Assembly: GCF_002017875.1 (NCBI RefSeq)
Contig: NZ_MUFV01000004.1
Coordinates: forward strand, 1 to 64,000
Direction: 5' to 3'
Length of the DNA: 64,000 nt
Origin: Deinococcus sp. LM3
GTDB lineage: Bacteria; Deinococcota; Deinococci; Deinococcales; Deinococcaceae
Position 1 is the first letter of the stretch, and every line of letters starts with the position of its first letter. Under the pieces are notes generated by a model. That model made no database searches. It had not been told where the DNA came from and saw only the letters and a program-made list of their open reading frames with translations. Shown here one piece after another: positions 34,848 to 43,924 of this stretch. The translations under genes were made by a program, and so were the position numbers.

Positions 34848-35685
34848 AAAATCTACCATAGAAAGTTTACTTAAGACTGTGGATACATGGCAGACAATCT
34901 GCCTCATGACCCTTTTCACTTTGTTGACATTCACCGGATTAAATAAACAAATTGAAATGATATACGGTTGTATATTTATATTCGCCGTGATATTTAGAAG
35001 TGTTCTCGATAGAGAATTATTCTGGTTTGTAGTTTTATTGCTTGTATTGATACCGTCGATTATTGACTGGTGGTCTCTTGGAGGCCATGCATTTCTTGTA
35101 CTATATTGGATTATTGCTATTTTCCTATCGTTTTTTTCTAAGGATAGATTGAACTTTGTCGGTAAGGCGGGGCAATATCTGATTGGCTGTGTGTTCCTTT
35201 TTGCGGCTATTTGGAAATTAATGTCACCAGAATTTGCCGATGGCGATGCGATGAAATACTTTATGATCACAACCGTGCCTATGGGAATAACCACAAGCCC
35301 ATTTACAGGTTTGGATAGACATAGCCTATCAATAAATATTAACAATATTAGTCAGCTATTGGCGCAAGATACGACTCAAACTGTAAACCTGGTTGGGAGA
35401 TTCAGCGTTGACCGCCCGGCGGCAGTATTCACTGCAATTACTCAATTTATAGAAATCACAATTGCATTTGCTTTTATTGCTCCACTGTCTTATAAATGGT
35501 CGATTATTAGAGAAATACTTCTAATTTTATTTTTTTTAACAGCATATATAATTATGCCTGTTCCCGGATTCGCTGTGCTTTTCTCTTGCATTGGCTTCGC
35601 ATTTTCCAAGTCGATATATTCAAAAGCCTTTTTTATATTCGCATTTTTCTTATGGCAAATCATCACCTTACCATTTTTGGGATAA
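34831..35685 (+). CDS. Polytopic membrane protein, HTTM/DoxX-like
   Basis: A 284-aa protein with about 8 hydrophobic helices. The segment YLIGCVFLFAAIWKLMSPEFADGDAMKYFM resembles the repeated core of HTTM/DoxX-type proteins. It starts at TTG with AAAGGAG 10 bases upstream. It is strikingly AT-rich compared with the rest of the window, which points to recent transfer. No charged catalytic motif is obvious. It could export, modify or sense the small peptides encoded divergently (inference). Confidence 0.55.
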   Translation: MSLVGKKSTIESLLKTVDTWQTICLMTLFTLLTFTGLNKQIEMIYGCIFIFAVIFRSVLDRELFWFVVLLLVLIPSIIDWWSLGGHAFLVLYWIIAIFLSFFSKDRLNFVGKAGQYLIGCVFLFAAIWKLMSPEFADGDAMKYFMITTVPMGITTSPFTGLDRHSLSININNISQLLAQDTTQTVNLVGRFSVDRPAAVFTAITQFIEITIAFAFIAPLSYKWSIIREILLILFFLTAYIIMPVPGFAVLFSCIGFAFSKSIYSKAFFIFAFFLWQIITLPFLG

Positions 35686-35731
35686 TTCTTAGCTCGACAT
35701 CGTCATGCGATAAATGAATTCATTAAAGCAG

Positions 35732-35762
35732 CTTAGAGCCCCTTTTTCTAAGGGGCTCTAAG
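35732..35762. terminator. Bidirectional terminator hairpin
   Basis: CTTAGAGCCCCTT-tttct-AAGGGGCTCTAAG is a perfect 13-bp stem with a 5-base loop between the membrane-protein gene (+) and pilC (-), which converge here. T-rich loop and A/T arms support two-way termination. Confidence 0.8.
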
Positions 35763-35790
35763 CTTGGTTCAGATTGTAGTTGAAAAGAGT

Positions 35791-37017
35791 TCAGGAGCCA
35801 GAGCCGATACTGTTCATCATGGTCGTCATCGGGAGGAACACGGACACAACGATGACCCCCACCACACCGCCCAGGAAAACGATCAGGATCGGTTCAATGG
35901 CGGTCGTCAGGCCTTCGACCTGGGTCGTCACCTCGTCGTTGTACATCTCCCCAAGGTAGTTCAGTGTTTCCTTGAGTTTGGACTTGTCCTCGGCTGCGCG
36001 GAATTGCAGCCAGTACTGCTCAGGGAATTGTTTGGGATGGCCGGCCATGACGGGGAACATGGGCAGTCCATCAATGGCCTGTGCGCGCATTTCCCGGAAG
36101 TGCTTCTGGTACACGTCGTTCGCGGCGAGCTGTGCGGTGATGGAGAGGGCGTCATCGAGGGGGATGCTGTTCTTCAGCATCACGGAGAGGCCGCGGCTGA
36201 CGCGGGCGAGAATGAACGTCCTGGTCATCGGCCCGACCAACGGTAACCGCAGGATCCACTCGTCAATCCGGTAGTGACCATCTGGGGTGCTGCGGTACCA
36301 CCGGAAGAGCAGCACGATCCCCACGATCACCCCCACGACACCCAGTGTGACCAGTGGGTTCGAAGCGAGCTCACTGATCGACTTCACGACCTTGGTCAGC
36401 GGAGGCAATTCCGCCTTCAGGCCGTCCAGGATGCCCATGAACGTGGGGACAACCTTGGCCATGATGAAGTACGTCACGATGAAGCACGCGGCCATGATGA
36501 TGGCGGGGAGGGTCAGGCCTTTCTTGACCATGCCCGCGATCCGCAGCTGCCACTTGTACATCTCGCTGAGCTCTTTCAGGCTTGGGGCGATGCTGCCGCC
36601 TTCAGCCCCCATTTTGATGAAGGCGACGAACACCGGGTCGAATGCGTGGGCGTACTGCTTGCGAGCGACCACTTCGTCGAGGGGATGACCTTCGTCGACT
36701 TCCTTGCGGACACTCTCGATGGCCGCGCGAAGCTGCCGGTTGGTGGTGGTCCGGGCCGCCACGCCCAAGGCTTCGCTCTGCGCGACACTGCCCGACCCGA
36801 GGAGCTGCGCGAACTGCTGCGTGAACATGGCCCGGTCCTTCAGGCTGGGGGGGCGGTTCTCCCAGGGCATGGTGATGTCCTGGTTGCGGGTGATGCTGGT
36901 GACCTGCACGCCCATGCCGGTCACCATCCTCTGGGCTTCCTCCTCCGTCGCGGCGACGATCTTGCCCTTGCGTTCTGCGCCGCGGGCGTCGAAGCCCTTG
37001 TAATTCCAGGTCCTCAT
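35791..37017 (-). CDS. pilC: Type IV pilus inner-membrane platform protein PilC
   Basis: A 408-aa protein with two GspF-type domains: FTQQFAQLLGSGSVAQSEAL and ILARVSRGLSVMLKNSIPLDDALSI. It has three transmembrane segments, including VVGVIVVSVFLPMTTMM at the end. It forms the rotor platform for the PilB and PilT motors. The start at 37017 (MRTWNYKGFDARG) overlaps the stop of the 40-aa ORF by ATGA. The longer frame upstream is antisense noise. Last gene of the pilus operon. Confidence 0.93.
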   Translation of the reverse strand: MRTWNYKGFDARGAERKGKIVAATEEEAQRMVTGMGVQVTSITRNQDITMPWENRPPSLKDRAMFTQQFAQLLGSGSVAQSEALGVAARTTTNRQLRAAIESVRKEVDEGHPLDEVVARKQYAHAFDPVFVAFIKMGAEGGSIAPSLKELSEMYKWQLRIAGMVKKGLTLPAIIMAACFIVTYFIMAKVVPTFMGILDGLKAELPPLTKVVKSISELASNPLVTLGVVGVIVGIVLLFRWYRSTPDGHYRIDEWILRLPLVGPMTRTFILARVSRGLSVMLKNSIPLDDALSITAQLAANDVYQKHFREMRAQAIDGLPMFPVMAGHPKQFPEQYWLQFRAAEDKSKLKETLNYLGEMYNDEVTTQVEGLTTAIEPILIVFLGGVVGVIVVSVFLPMTTMMNSIGSGS

Positions 37018-37136
37018 GCGGCCAGTGAGCTCGCAGCTGGGATGAGCCAAGCCATCCCGATCAGGGCGGCCCCGAGCAGCCAATCGACGCACACAGGGCG
37101 GGCGGTGGTGGCCAGCGCGGTCACAGGGCGTCTCAT
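37014..37136 (-). CDS. 40-aa single-helix membrane ORF in pilus operon
   Basis: MRRPVTALATTARPVC, then a hydrophobic helix (WLLGAALIGMAWLIPAAS). Its ATG overlaps the TGA of the upstream gene and its TGA overlaps the ATG of pilC, so it fills exactly the gap between two coupled genes. That exact fit is the main evidence that it is translated. No homologue recognised; it may be a small pilus-assembly helper. Confidence 0.6.
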   Translation of the reverse strand: MRRPVTALATTARPVCVDWLLGAALIGMAWLIPAASSLAA

Positions 37137-38230
37137 TCGGGCATCCATGCGTAGGCGATGGGGTAGACGCGGCCCTGCGTGTCCTTCGCCTGCCAGGTGA
37201 TCGTGATGGGCGCGGCGGACCGCGTGAGGACGGAGATCGTGCCGACCAGCATCGCGCGGGGCATGAGGACGCCGTTCGTGCCACCGCTGCTGTCCCGCTG
37301 CGCGAGCTGCGCTTCGACGGGCTGGCCGTTCTGGTAGGCGCGCAGGGAGGCGGGGTCGATCTGCATGGCCTGGCTGCTGCTGGTGTTGCTGAGTGAGTAG
37401 GTGACGTTGGTGCCGCGCCCGCGGAAGTTCACGCGCAGGTACTCGGGGACGAGCGTCGTGGTGGGGGTGTACTGGGCCTGCTGTACCTGCGGTGCCACGC
37501 TGGGGACTGCCGTGGCGGGTGCAGAGGCCACTTGCGGAGCCGTCGTAGTTGGCGTGAAGGCGGTGGCAGCGGCCGGGAACGCACTGGGAGCGGTCGGGAA
37601 CGCCGCCTGCTGGAACAGGTTGTTCGCCGAAGGGAAGGTGGTAGGTGCTGGTGCGGCGGGTTGCTGGAGGGGAGCTGCCGCAGTGGGGAAGTTCGCCAGC
37701 GTTGGCGCGGGGGTACTACTCACTGCTGCCGTGCTGGGTGCCGTCCAGTTCATGGCGGGTGCCGAGGCTACGGGCATGGCAGAGGCCAGGGTCGGCACTG
37801 CCGTGCCCGGGACACTGATGGCGGCGGCTGGGCTGGTGGGGAAGGTCTGGGCCTGGGGGGTAGCCTGCGGCATGACCGGGACGGAGGCGGCCTGGGGCGC
37901 TGCGGCGGGCGTGGTGGAGCGCCCGGACGAGATCGCCTGGGTGATGCGCATCCACTCTGCCTGGTACCGCACGGTCTCCTCCAGGGTGGCCACGCGGATG
38001 GTTTGCGGGCTCTGGATGTAGATGCTGATGCCGGTCCCCTCGTAATTCGGGATGAAATACGTGCCGTTGGCAATGGTCACAGTTCCGTACGGCAGGAGCT
38101 GCACGTTCAGGGGCATGACCATCGGCTGGGCGCCGGGCGCGGTCACCACGGCATTGACGGCCGTCTGTGCGGCGCTGAGGCTGGCGGAGCTGAGGAGGGC
38201 GGTCAGGACAACGGTGAGTAACTTCTTCAT
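37133..38230 (-). CDS. Secreted Pro/Ala-rich protein, pilus-operon linked
   Basis: A 365-aa protein with signal peptide (MKKLLTVVLTALLSSASLSAAQ). It has a small N-terminal domain (GTVTIANGTYFIPNYEG), a long low-complexity Ala/Pro/Thr linker (about 100-265) and a C-terminal beta domain (RVNFRGRGTNVTYSLSNTS to ITWQAKDTQGRVYPIAYAWMP). The position after pilQ recalls the Thermus secretin partner PilW, but I cannot claim homology. Probably periplasmic or cell-surface and involved with the secretin. Confidence 0.6.
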   Translation of the reverse strand: MKKLLTVVLTALLSSASLSAAQTAVNAVVTAPGAQPMVMPLNVQLLPYGTVTIANGTYFIPNYEGTGISIYIQSPQTIRVATLEETVRYQAEWMRITQAISSGRSTTPAAAPQAASVPVMPQATPQAQTFPTSPAAAISVPGTAVPTLASAMPVASAPAMNWTAPSTAAVSSTPAPTLANFPTAAAPLQQPAAPAPTTFPSANNLFQQAAFPTAPSAFPAAATAFTPTTTAPQVASAPATAVPSVAPQVQQAQYTPTTTLVPEYLRVNFRGRGTNVTYSLSNTSSSQAMQIDPASLRAYQNGQPVEAQLAQRDSSGGTNGVLMPRAMLVGTISVLTRSAAPITITWQAKDTQGRVYPIAYAWMPE

Positions 38231-38275
38231 GGGATACCTCGCTGGGAGCAGTGTGCGTGCAGTAGGGGTGACGAT

Positions 38276-40537
38276 TTAACGGCCGGGGATCTTGATCTGC
38301 GTGACGCCCGCGCCTGGGGTCACCGTGGGGACAGCCGGGCCGCGCGTGTCGGACCGGTCGGCGGCCTGCAGGCTGATCAGGAGCACGCTGGTGCCCTTCG
38401 TGACGCTGGTCTTGCCGAACAGGGCACCGAGTACGGGGATTTCACTGAGGATTGGCACGCCCTTCTTCGTGGCGCTGTCGTCGGTGGACAGGACGCCGCC
38501 CAGGAGGAGGGTCTCGCCGGGGGTGACGGTGGCGATCGTGGTGAGGGTCTGCTTCTCGACGAGGATGGAATTCTGGACGCCGGCGCGGGGCGTCTGCCCG
38601 AGGTCGAGCTGGATCTGGAGTTCCACGCGGCCGTCAGGGCTCAGGCGGGGCGTCAGGGTGACGTTCAGGCCGTAGTCGTAGGTTTCGCGGGTCTGCGTGG
38701 TGGTGCTCGTTCCGCCGCCCGTGCTGGTGTTCGTCACCGGGAGGAGCAGCTGGCCACCATTGCGGAACACACTGGGCCGACCGTCCTGCGCGACGAACGA
38801 GGTGTCGAGCAGGGTGTTTGCGCGGCCGCTGGTGCGGGCGGCCTGGAGTTTCGCCTCCACGGTGACGGGGCTCAGTCCAGCCGAGTACCCGGCAGTGAGT
38901 GCACCGTCCGTGTGCCCGATGCTGAAGCCGCCCACGCCGACCTTCCAGTCGAGACCGAGGTCTGAGCCGTTGCTGCCGCTGATCTGTTCGATGCGCAGTG
39001 CCATGCGGACATCGGGCAGTCGCGCGTCGAGATCCTCGATGGTGCGCTTCACGCGGGCCACAGCGTCCGGGTTGCCGGTGAGGACCACACTTCGCGTCCG
39101 GTCATCCGCGACCACCCGCACGCCCCCAATCAGGGTGGCGCCCGCGCTCTGTCCCGCGCTCTGACTGGTCGAAGGAGTACTGCCCTGGGTGGTAGATGAC
39201 GCTGTGCTGCCAGTTCCCTGTGCTGCTGTGCCGGTCGTGGCCTTCTCGCCGCCCTCCGCCTTGGTGCCGTCCTGCGCGTACAGGGTCCCCAGCTGCTGCA
39301 CGAGGGTGGCTGCCGTGGCGTACGCGAGCGGAACGCGCAGGGTGACGGCCTCCATCGTCGGGACCGGGGTGGGCGTGCCCAGACGCACCTGCTGCAGGTA
39401 GGCACTGACACGCACCTGCTCGATCGGCGTGGCCCGCACTTCCAGGCCGCCGCTGACCACGCGGACGGATGCGTTCGGGAAGATCTCCTTCAGGGTCGCG
39501 TCCGTCCCGCTGGACACGTCCGGGTACACCACGATGACGCGCATGGCTTCGCGCACTTCAGCGGCACTCAGGGCGGTCTGGAAGGCCGTCAGGTCGTCGG
39601 CGGGGCCGCGAAGGACGTACGTGCCCGCGTCCAGCGGTGTGGGCTTCAGGGTGCTGCTGACACTCGCGGCGATGCGGGTGACGAGGTCAGCACTGAGGGA
39701 CGTCTGGATGGTGCGCTGCTGCTGCACGTCGGCCGGTGGCACGGCCAGGGGAACGGGCTCCTGATCGGTGGTCGTGGCCGTTCGGTCGGGGGCGTCCTTC
39801 TCCAGCTGCGCGAGGGTGATCTTCGCGGCGGTGAGCGCGGCGGCGCTGGGCGCCTGAAGGTACGCGCGGCCGTACGCGGCGAAGAGTTTCACGTCGTGCA
39901 GGGCTGCCAGGGTCGTGCGGGCCAGGTCGGGGTCCGTGCGGGTCATGGGCACGCTGTCGGTGATGGTGCCTGGAGCGGCGGGTGTGCTCACCTGAGTCGT
40001 GAGGAGGGCCTGCACCTGGGCGACCTGCTCCGCCGTGCCACTGACGATGCTCGCCTCGCCCACGGGGACGATGGTCGTCCCGGTGAGGGTGGCCAGGCGA
40101 GCCGCGTCATCGGCCGTCAGCAGCACGGGGACGGTCACGAGGATGGGCTTGGGCGCGGTCAGCAGGGCGTTGATGGCGCCTGGCGGGGCGATGACCAGCG
40201 TGTCGCCGATGAGTTGCGCGGCGATCTTGTCGCTGTACAGGCTGAGGAGGCGTTCGAGGGCAGCTTTGCCGGTCAGGCCCTTGATGGAGAGGGTGACGGG
40301 CACGCTTGGGATATCCCGGGAGAGGAGGGTGAGGCCAGTCGCTTTGGCGATGGCAGTCAGGACGGTGGAGAGTGGTGCGCCACTGGGGAGCGTGACGGTG
40401 ACCGTCTTGGCGAGCTTCGGGTTGCTGGGGAGCGTGACCGCGAGTGCGGGCGTGGCGGTGACGGCCGCCGGGGTGGCGGCGTACGCGGTGAGGGATGCGC
40501 TGGACAGGGCCAGCATCAGGGTCAACATGCGGTTCAT
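38276..40537 (-). CDS. pilQ: Secretin PilQ, outer-membrane pilus channel
   Basis: A 753-aa protein with signal peptide (MNRMLTLMLALSSASLTAYA). It has N-domains with the STN/secretin pattern (LSTVLTAIAKATGLTLLSRDIPSVPVTL), an N1-type VTLRVPLAYATAATLVQQL, a Ser/Thr/Gly linker near 380-400, and the secretin core VRMALRIEQISGSNGSDLGLDW to GETLLLGGVLSTDD and KGVPILSEIPVLGALFG. It forms the ring through which pili and incoming DNA pass. The start overlaps the previous stop by 4 bases. Confidence 0.93.
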   Translation of the reverse strand: MNRMLTLMLALSSASLTAYAATPAAVTATPALAVTLPSNPKLAKTVTVTLPSGAPLSTVLTAIAKATGLTLLSRDIPSVPVTLSIKGLTGKAALERLLSLYSDKIAAQLIGDTLVIAPPGAINALLTAPKPILVTVPVLLTADDAARLATLTGTTIVPVGEASIVSGTAEQVAQVQALLTTQVSTPAAPGTITDSVPMTRTDPDLARTTLAALHDVKLFAAYGRAYLQAPSAAALTAAKITLAQLEKDAPDRTATTTDQEPVPLAVPPADVQQQRTIQTSLSADLVTRIAASVSSTLKPTPLDAGTYVLRGPADDLTAFQTALSAAEVREAMRVIVVYPDVSSGTDATLKEIFPNASVRVVSGGLEVRATPIEQVRVSAYLQQVRLGTPTPVPTMEAVTLRVPLAYATAATLVQQLGTLYAQDGTKAEGGEKATTGTAAQGTGSTASSTTQGSTPSTSQSAGQSAGATLIGGVRVVADDRTRSVVLTGNPDAVARVKRTIEDLDARLPDVRMALRIEQISGSNGSDLGLDWKVGVGGFSIGHTDGALTAGYSAGLSPVTVEAKLQAARTSGRANTLLDTSFVAQDGRPSVFRNGGQLLLPVTNTSTGGGTSTTTQTRETYDYGLNVTLTPRLSPDGRVELQIQLDLGQTPRAGVQNSILVEKQTLTTIATVTPGETLLLGGVLSTDDSATKKGVPILSEIPVLGALFGKTSVTKGTSVLLISLQAADRSDTRGPAVPTVTPGAGVTQIKIPGR

Positions 40538-42063
40538 TCGGCCTCCTGGAGCAGCACGGTGCGCGTGCCACTTGCATCACGGAGTGTGAGTTGCGTAGGG
40601 GTGACCGTCACAACCTTCACGCTGGTCCCCGGGATGACCTGCCCCGCTGCGACCGTCTCATCCCGGCCACTGACGGTGAGCAGCGCGATGGTTTGGCCGC
40701 CCTCGGATTGCACCGAGCCGAGGTACGTCACGGATGCAGACGTGGGGGTGACGGGCGCAACAGGGGCCGCTGCGGTCTCACTGGGTGCAGGGGTCAGGAC
40801 GGTGACGGCGACGGCGCTGCCCGTGCTCTGCGGGCGGGGCGCGGGCAGGACCGTGACGGGCTGGGCGGTAACAGGCAGTGGAGTGACAGGCTCAGGGGCG
40901 GGGGGCACGTACCGGGGTGGCGCGTACGTGATCGGTGCGACCTGCACCGGTTTCACCGACTGAACGGGCAGCGGCGTGGGTGCGCTCACGATCGGAACCG
41001 GAGCGACTGGAGCTGTGTCAATGGGAACGACCGTGGGGGTGGCGGTCTGGAAGGGTGCGGGCGCTGATTGCTGCACGGCACTCTGAACGGTGGCTCGTGC
41101 GGCGCCGGTGCTGCTGGGTGCGCCCGAACCGAACGAGCTGGAGAGCGCTGGATCTGGAGTGACGAGCGCCGAGGCGACTTCCTCACTGGGTGTTGCTTTC
41201 ACGGGCGGCTGTTCAGCGGCCTCTTCACCACTGGCGGGCGTGATGCCGGTCCGGCTGGGGTCTGTGGCGGCAGACGGCACCGTGGCCGCCGGGACGCTGG
41301 TGCTGGTGGGTTCTGAGGTTGGGTGGCCTGAGAGTGCCGACGAGATTTCTGCGGCCGTAGGCGTTTTCCTGGAAGTTGTGGTGGTGCCTGGCGTTCCCAC
41401 GCTTCCGCTCCCCTCCGGTGATGGGGTCAGGGCGCTGGCAGGTTCGGTCGGTGCGGTGGTGCCGAGCGTTCCTGTTGCGACGGGGGGGCGCGGGTCGTGA
41501 TGGAGCGCGCGGGCGAGAAGGATCACGCCGAGAACTCCGAGTGCGGCCGTCATGATCAAGAGGCGGGGTGCGGGCTTATTGCGGCCCTTCGACGCGGCGT
41601 TGGGTGTCGCTCCTGAACCCCCATAGGCGGCCTGAGGAGGAACCTTTGAAACCTTTGAGGCCTTTGGGGGCCGACTGGGGCGGGTGAATTTCTTCAGGCC
41701 GCGCTGCTTGGGCGCGCCCTGTTGAGGGCTGCTGATCGCGGGCTCAGATGCTGGGGTCGATTCAGGGCTAGGTAGCTGAAACTCGGGCTCCGGGTGTTCT
41801 GGTTCCTGATCCACAGATGGGACGGATTCTCTGGGTGCTGGGGGCAGCGACACGTCTGGTTTGGGTGCGGGGCGTGGGCGTGGTGCTGCTTTCGCGGCTG
41901 CAGGAGCAGGGACAGGTGCAGGTGCAGCAGGGGTGACCGAGGGCGTGGGTGCAGGGGCGGCCACGGGCTGCGGGGCCGCAGGTGCGGATTCACGGACCGG
42001 TGCAGGAGCAGGCCGGGCCGGGACCGGGCGAGGGATGGGGTGTTGCTGGTCTTCTTGCGTCAT
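40534..42063 (-). CDS. PilP/GspC-like bridging protein, Pro-rich
   Basis: A 509-aa protein. A cytoplasmic Pro/Ala-rich N-terminus (about 150 residues) is followed by one transmembrane helix (LLIMTAALGVLGVILLARAL, residues about 167-186), a long Thr/Ser/Pro periplasmic stalk and a C-terminal HR-type beta domain (YLGSVQSEGGQTIALLTVS to VKVVTVTPTQLTLRDASG). This is the architecture of GspC/PilP proteins that bind the secretin. Much longer than usual PilP (about 180 aa). It overlaps pilO and pilQ by 4 bases each. Confidence 0.7.
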   Translation of the reverse strand: MTQEDQQHPIPRPVPARPAPAPVRESAPAAPQPVAAPAPTPSVTPAAPAPVPAPAAAKAAPRPRPAPKPDVSLPPAPRESVPSVDQEPEHPEPEFQLPSPESTPASEPAISSPQQGAPKQRGLKKFTRPSRPPKASKVSKVPPQAAYGGSGATPNAASKGRNKPAPRLLIMTAALGVLGVILLARALHHDPRPPVATGTLGTTAPTEPASALTPSPEGSGSVGTPGTTTTSRKTPTAAEISSALSGHPTSEPTSTSVPAATVPSAATDPSRTGITPASGEEAAEQPPVKATPSEEVASALVTPDPALSSSFGSGAPSSTGAARATVQSAVQQSAPAPFQTATPTVVPIDTAPVAPVPIVSAPTPLPVQSVKPVQVAPITYAPPRYVPPAPEPVTPLPVTAQPVTVLPAPRPQSTGSAVAVTVLTPAPSETAAAPVAPVTPTSASVTYLGSVQSEGGQTIALLTVSGRDETVAAGQVIPGTSVKVVTVTPTQLTLRDASGTRTVLLQEAE

Positions 42064-42632
42064 GGTGTCCCTCCGGTCGGGATGGCAGTGGGTGTTGTCG
42101 AGGGGGGCGCTTTCACTGGTGTGCTGTCGCGGGTGTAGGTGGTGAGTTTCAGGGAGCCGGTCACCTGACCGTCGTCTCCGGCCGACAGGCTGATCCCGCG
42201 GGCGGTGAAGGCGCGGGGGAGCGCGGCGATGGTCTGCACGTAGGCCTGCGTGCGGGCGTACGTGCCGCTGATATCCAGGTCCAGATCCACGGCGGTGACG
42301 CCTGCGACATCACTGACGCGCACGGTGCGGGAGAGCTTGCCTGTGGTGATCCCGAGGCGCTGGGCGGCCAGTTGGAGGGTGTCCAGTACGCGAGGGAGTT
42401 CCTCGCTGTCAGGGAGGCTCTGCTGGAGTTCAGCGTCCGCGCGGCGCAGCTCGGCTTCTCTCTGCTGCTCGGCTGGGAGTGCGGCTGCGTCGGCACTGAG
42501 GCGGTCGATCTCGCTGCGTAGGCGGGTCTGCTCGGCCCGGGCGGTCTGCACCATCGGCCAGGTGACCTTCACGACCCCGAGTACGCCCAGGAGGCTGACG
42601 GCGACGGCTGGGAGGAGGGCTTTCTGGTTCAT
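42060..42632 (-). CDS. pilO: Type IV pilus assembly protein PilO
   Basis: A 190-aa protein with an N-terminal membrane helix (LLPAVAVSLLGVLGVVKVTW), then a coiled coil (ARAEQTRLRSEIDRLSADAAALPAEQQ) and a ferredoxin-like periplasmic domain (VDLDLDISGTYARTQAYVQTIAALPRAF), the standard PilO layout. Start ATG overlaps the previous stop. Forms the inner-membrane alignment complex with the PilM/PilN-like protein. Confidence 0.85.
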   Translation of the reverse strand: MNQKALLPAVAVSLLGVLGVVKVTWPMVQTARAEQTRLRSEIDRLSADAAALPAEQQREAELRRADAELQQSLPDSEELPRVLDTLQLAAQRLGITTGKLSRTVRVSDVAGVTAVDLDLDISGTYARTQAYVQTIAALPRAFTARGISLSAGDDGQVTGSLKLTTYTRDSTPVKAPPSTTPTAIPTGGTP

Positions 42633-43924
42633 GGGGTGCCTCCGGCGGTCGCGGCGCCCGACACGGCACCGGGTGATGTCGTTGCATTCGGCGTCGGTGA
42701 GGCCTGCGGTGTGGGTGTGGCCGCCTGTGAAATGGGTGCGGTCCGGAAGGTGACATCGCAGGACTGGGCCTTGCAGGCGATGTTGCGCACGTCCACGCTG
42801 AGGCCGCCCACCTGGTAGGCGCGGACGAGGTCCTGCGGGCTGCGGGTGACCGCGCTCAGGTCGTACGTGCGGTCCACGGCGGTGCCGAAGGCGCGGGTGT
42901 CCGTTTCCGTGGGTGAGTTCGGTCCCGCGAGGCGGACGAGGGCCCCCTGGATGGAACCGGCTCGTGCCGCGATGAGGGGGAGATCGGCGGCGAGCGGACC
43001 CTTGTTGCTCATGAGGGTCTGCGCCTGCGTGACTTTCGCGGCAAGTTGCTCGTTCCGGGCGCGGAGGCGTTGGGTCTCCAGGGCCTGCTGTTCGAGCGTG
43101 GCGCGCTGTCCTTCCAGGACGGCGTTCTGTCCTTTCGTGGCCGTCGCGAGCGCGAACAGACCGCCGTTGATGATCGCGGTGGCGGCCAGCGCGACGTACA
43201 GACTTGGGTGGATGGTGGTGGCGGCATCCAGGCGGCGTGAGAATGCGGCGACGACCCCGCCGGCCGTCGCGGGCTGCTTGGGCGCAGGGACCTTGGCGCC
43301 CCGGAGGGCCACATCGAGTGGCAGCCACGTCGCCGTGATGGGGGCAGGGAGTGTCAGGCCAGCGGCGGGTTCCCCGATCACGATGAGGTGCGGCGTATCA
43401 CCGTTGGCGATCGGGCGATTGAGTGCCGTGTGTGCGACCTTCTCCAGGTCCTGGCGGTCGTTGCGGGCCTGGGAGCGGGTGACGAGGTGTGCAGGGGACG
43501 CGACGGTGACCTCGAACGTGTCGTCGAGGGGGTGGATGATCACGGCGCTGTCGGGGAGGCCCGCGGCTCGCAGGGCGGCGCTGGCGAAGGGGATGACCTC
43601 GGTGATGCGGAGGCCGGTGCCGCGGGCGGCCGCGTTGACCTGGGCGACCAGGGCTCGGTCGTGCAGGGTAAATAACGTGTCTGAACCCGGAGTGGTGGAG
43701 ACGAAACTCTGGAATTTCGTGTCCAGAAACGGCAGGAGGTTGTCCTTCGGAACGGCAGGCGGAGCCTTCTCCTGCTGGAGCTGCCCGTGCAGGACCAGGA
43801 GGGTAGGGCCCTTCGCTTTGATGCTGCTGGCCATGGCGCGCAGGTTCTTGATCGATCCTGGCTCGGCGGTTTTCGTAGGGCTCAGGAGGAGGGCCTGGGT
43901 GCCGTCGAAGTAGAGGACGTTCAT
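42629..43924 (-). CDS. PilM/PilN-like fusion (GspL architecture)
   Basis: A 431-aa protein. The N-terminal ~210 residues form an actin-like/PilM-like cytoplasmic domain (VLYFDGTQALLL opening; DSAVIIHPLDDTFEVTV). A single transmembrane helix follows near 263-283 (YVALAATAIINGGLFALATA), then a coiled coil (LEGQRATLEQQALETQRLR) and a periplasmic PilN-like domain with two Cys (NIACKAQSCDVTF). Separate pilM and pilN genes are usual in Thermus; here they appear fused as in type II secretion GspL. Ribosome-binding site GGAGTG and ATGA overlap with pilT. Confidence 0.7.
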   Translation of the reverse strand: MNVLYFDGTQALLLSPTKTAEPGSIKNLRAMASSIKAKGPTLLVLHGQLQQEKAPPAVPKDNLLPFLDTKFQSFVSTTPGSDTLFTLHDRALVAQVNAAARGTGLRITEVIPFASAALRAAGLPDSAVIIHPLDDTFEVTVASPAHLVTRSQARNDRQDLEKVAHTALNRPIANGDTPHLIVIGEPAAGLTLPAPITATWLPLDVALRGAKVPAPKQPATAGGVVAAFSRRLDAATTIHPSLYVALAATAIINGGLFALATATKGQNAVLEGQRATLEQQALETQRLRARNEQLAAKVTQAQTLMSNKGPLAADLPLIAARAGSIQGALVRLAGPNSPTETDTRAFGTAVDRTYDLSAVTRSPQDLVRAYQVGGLSVDVRNIACKAQSCDVTFRTAPISQAATPTPQASPTPNATTSPGAVSGAATAGGTP

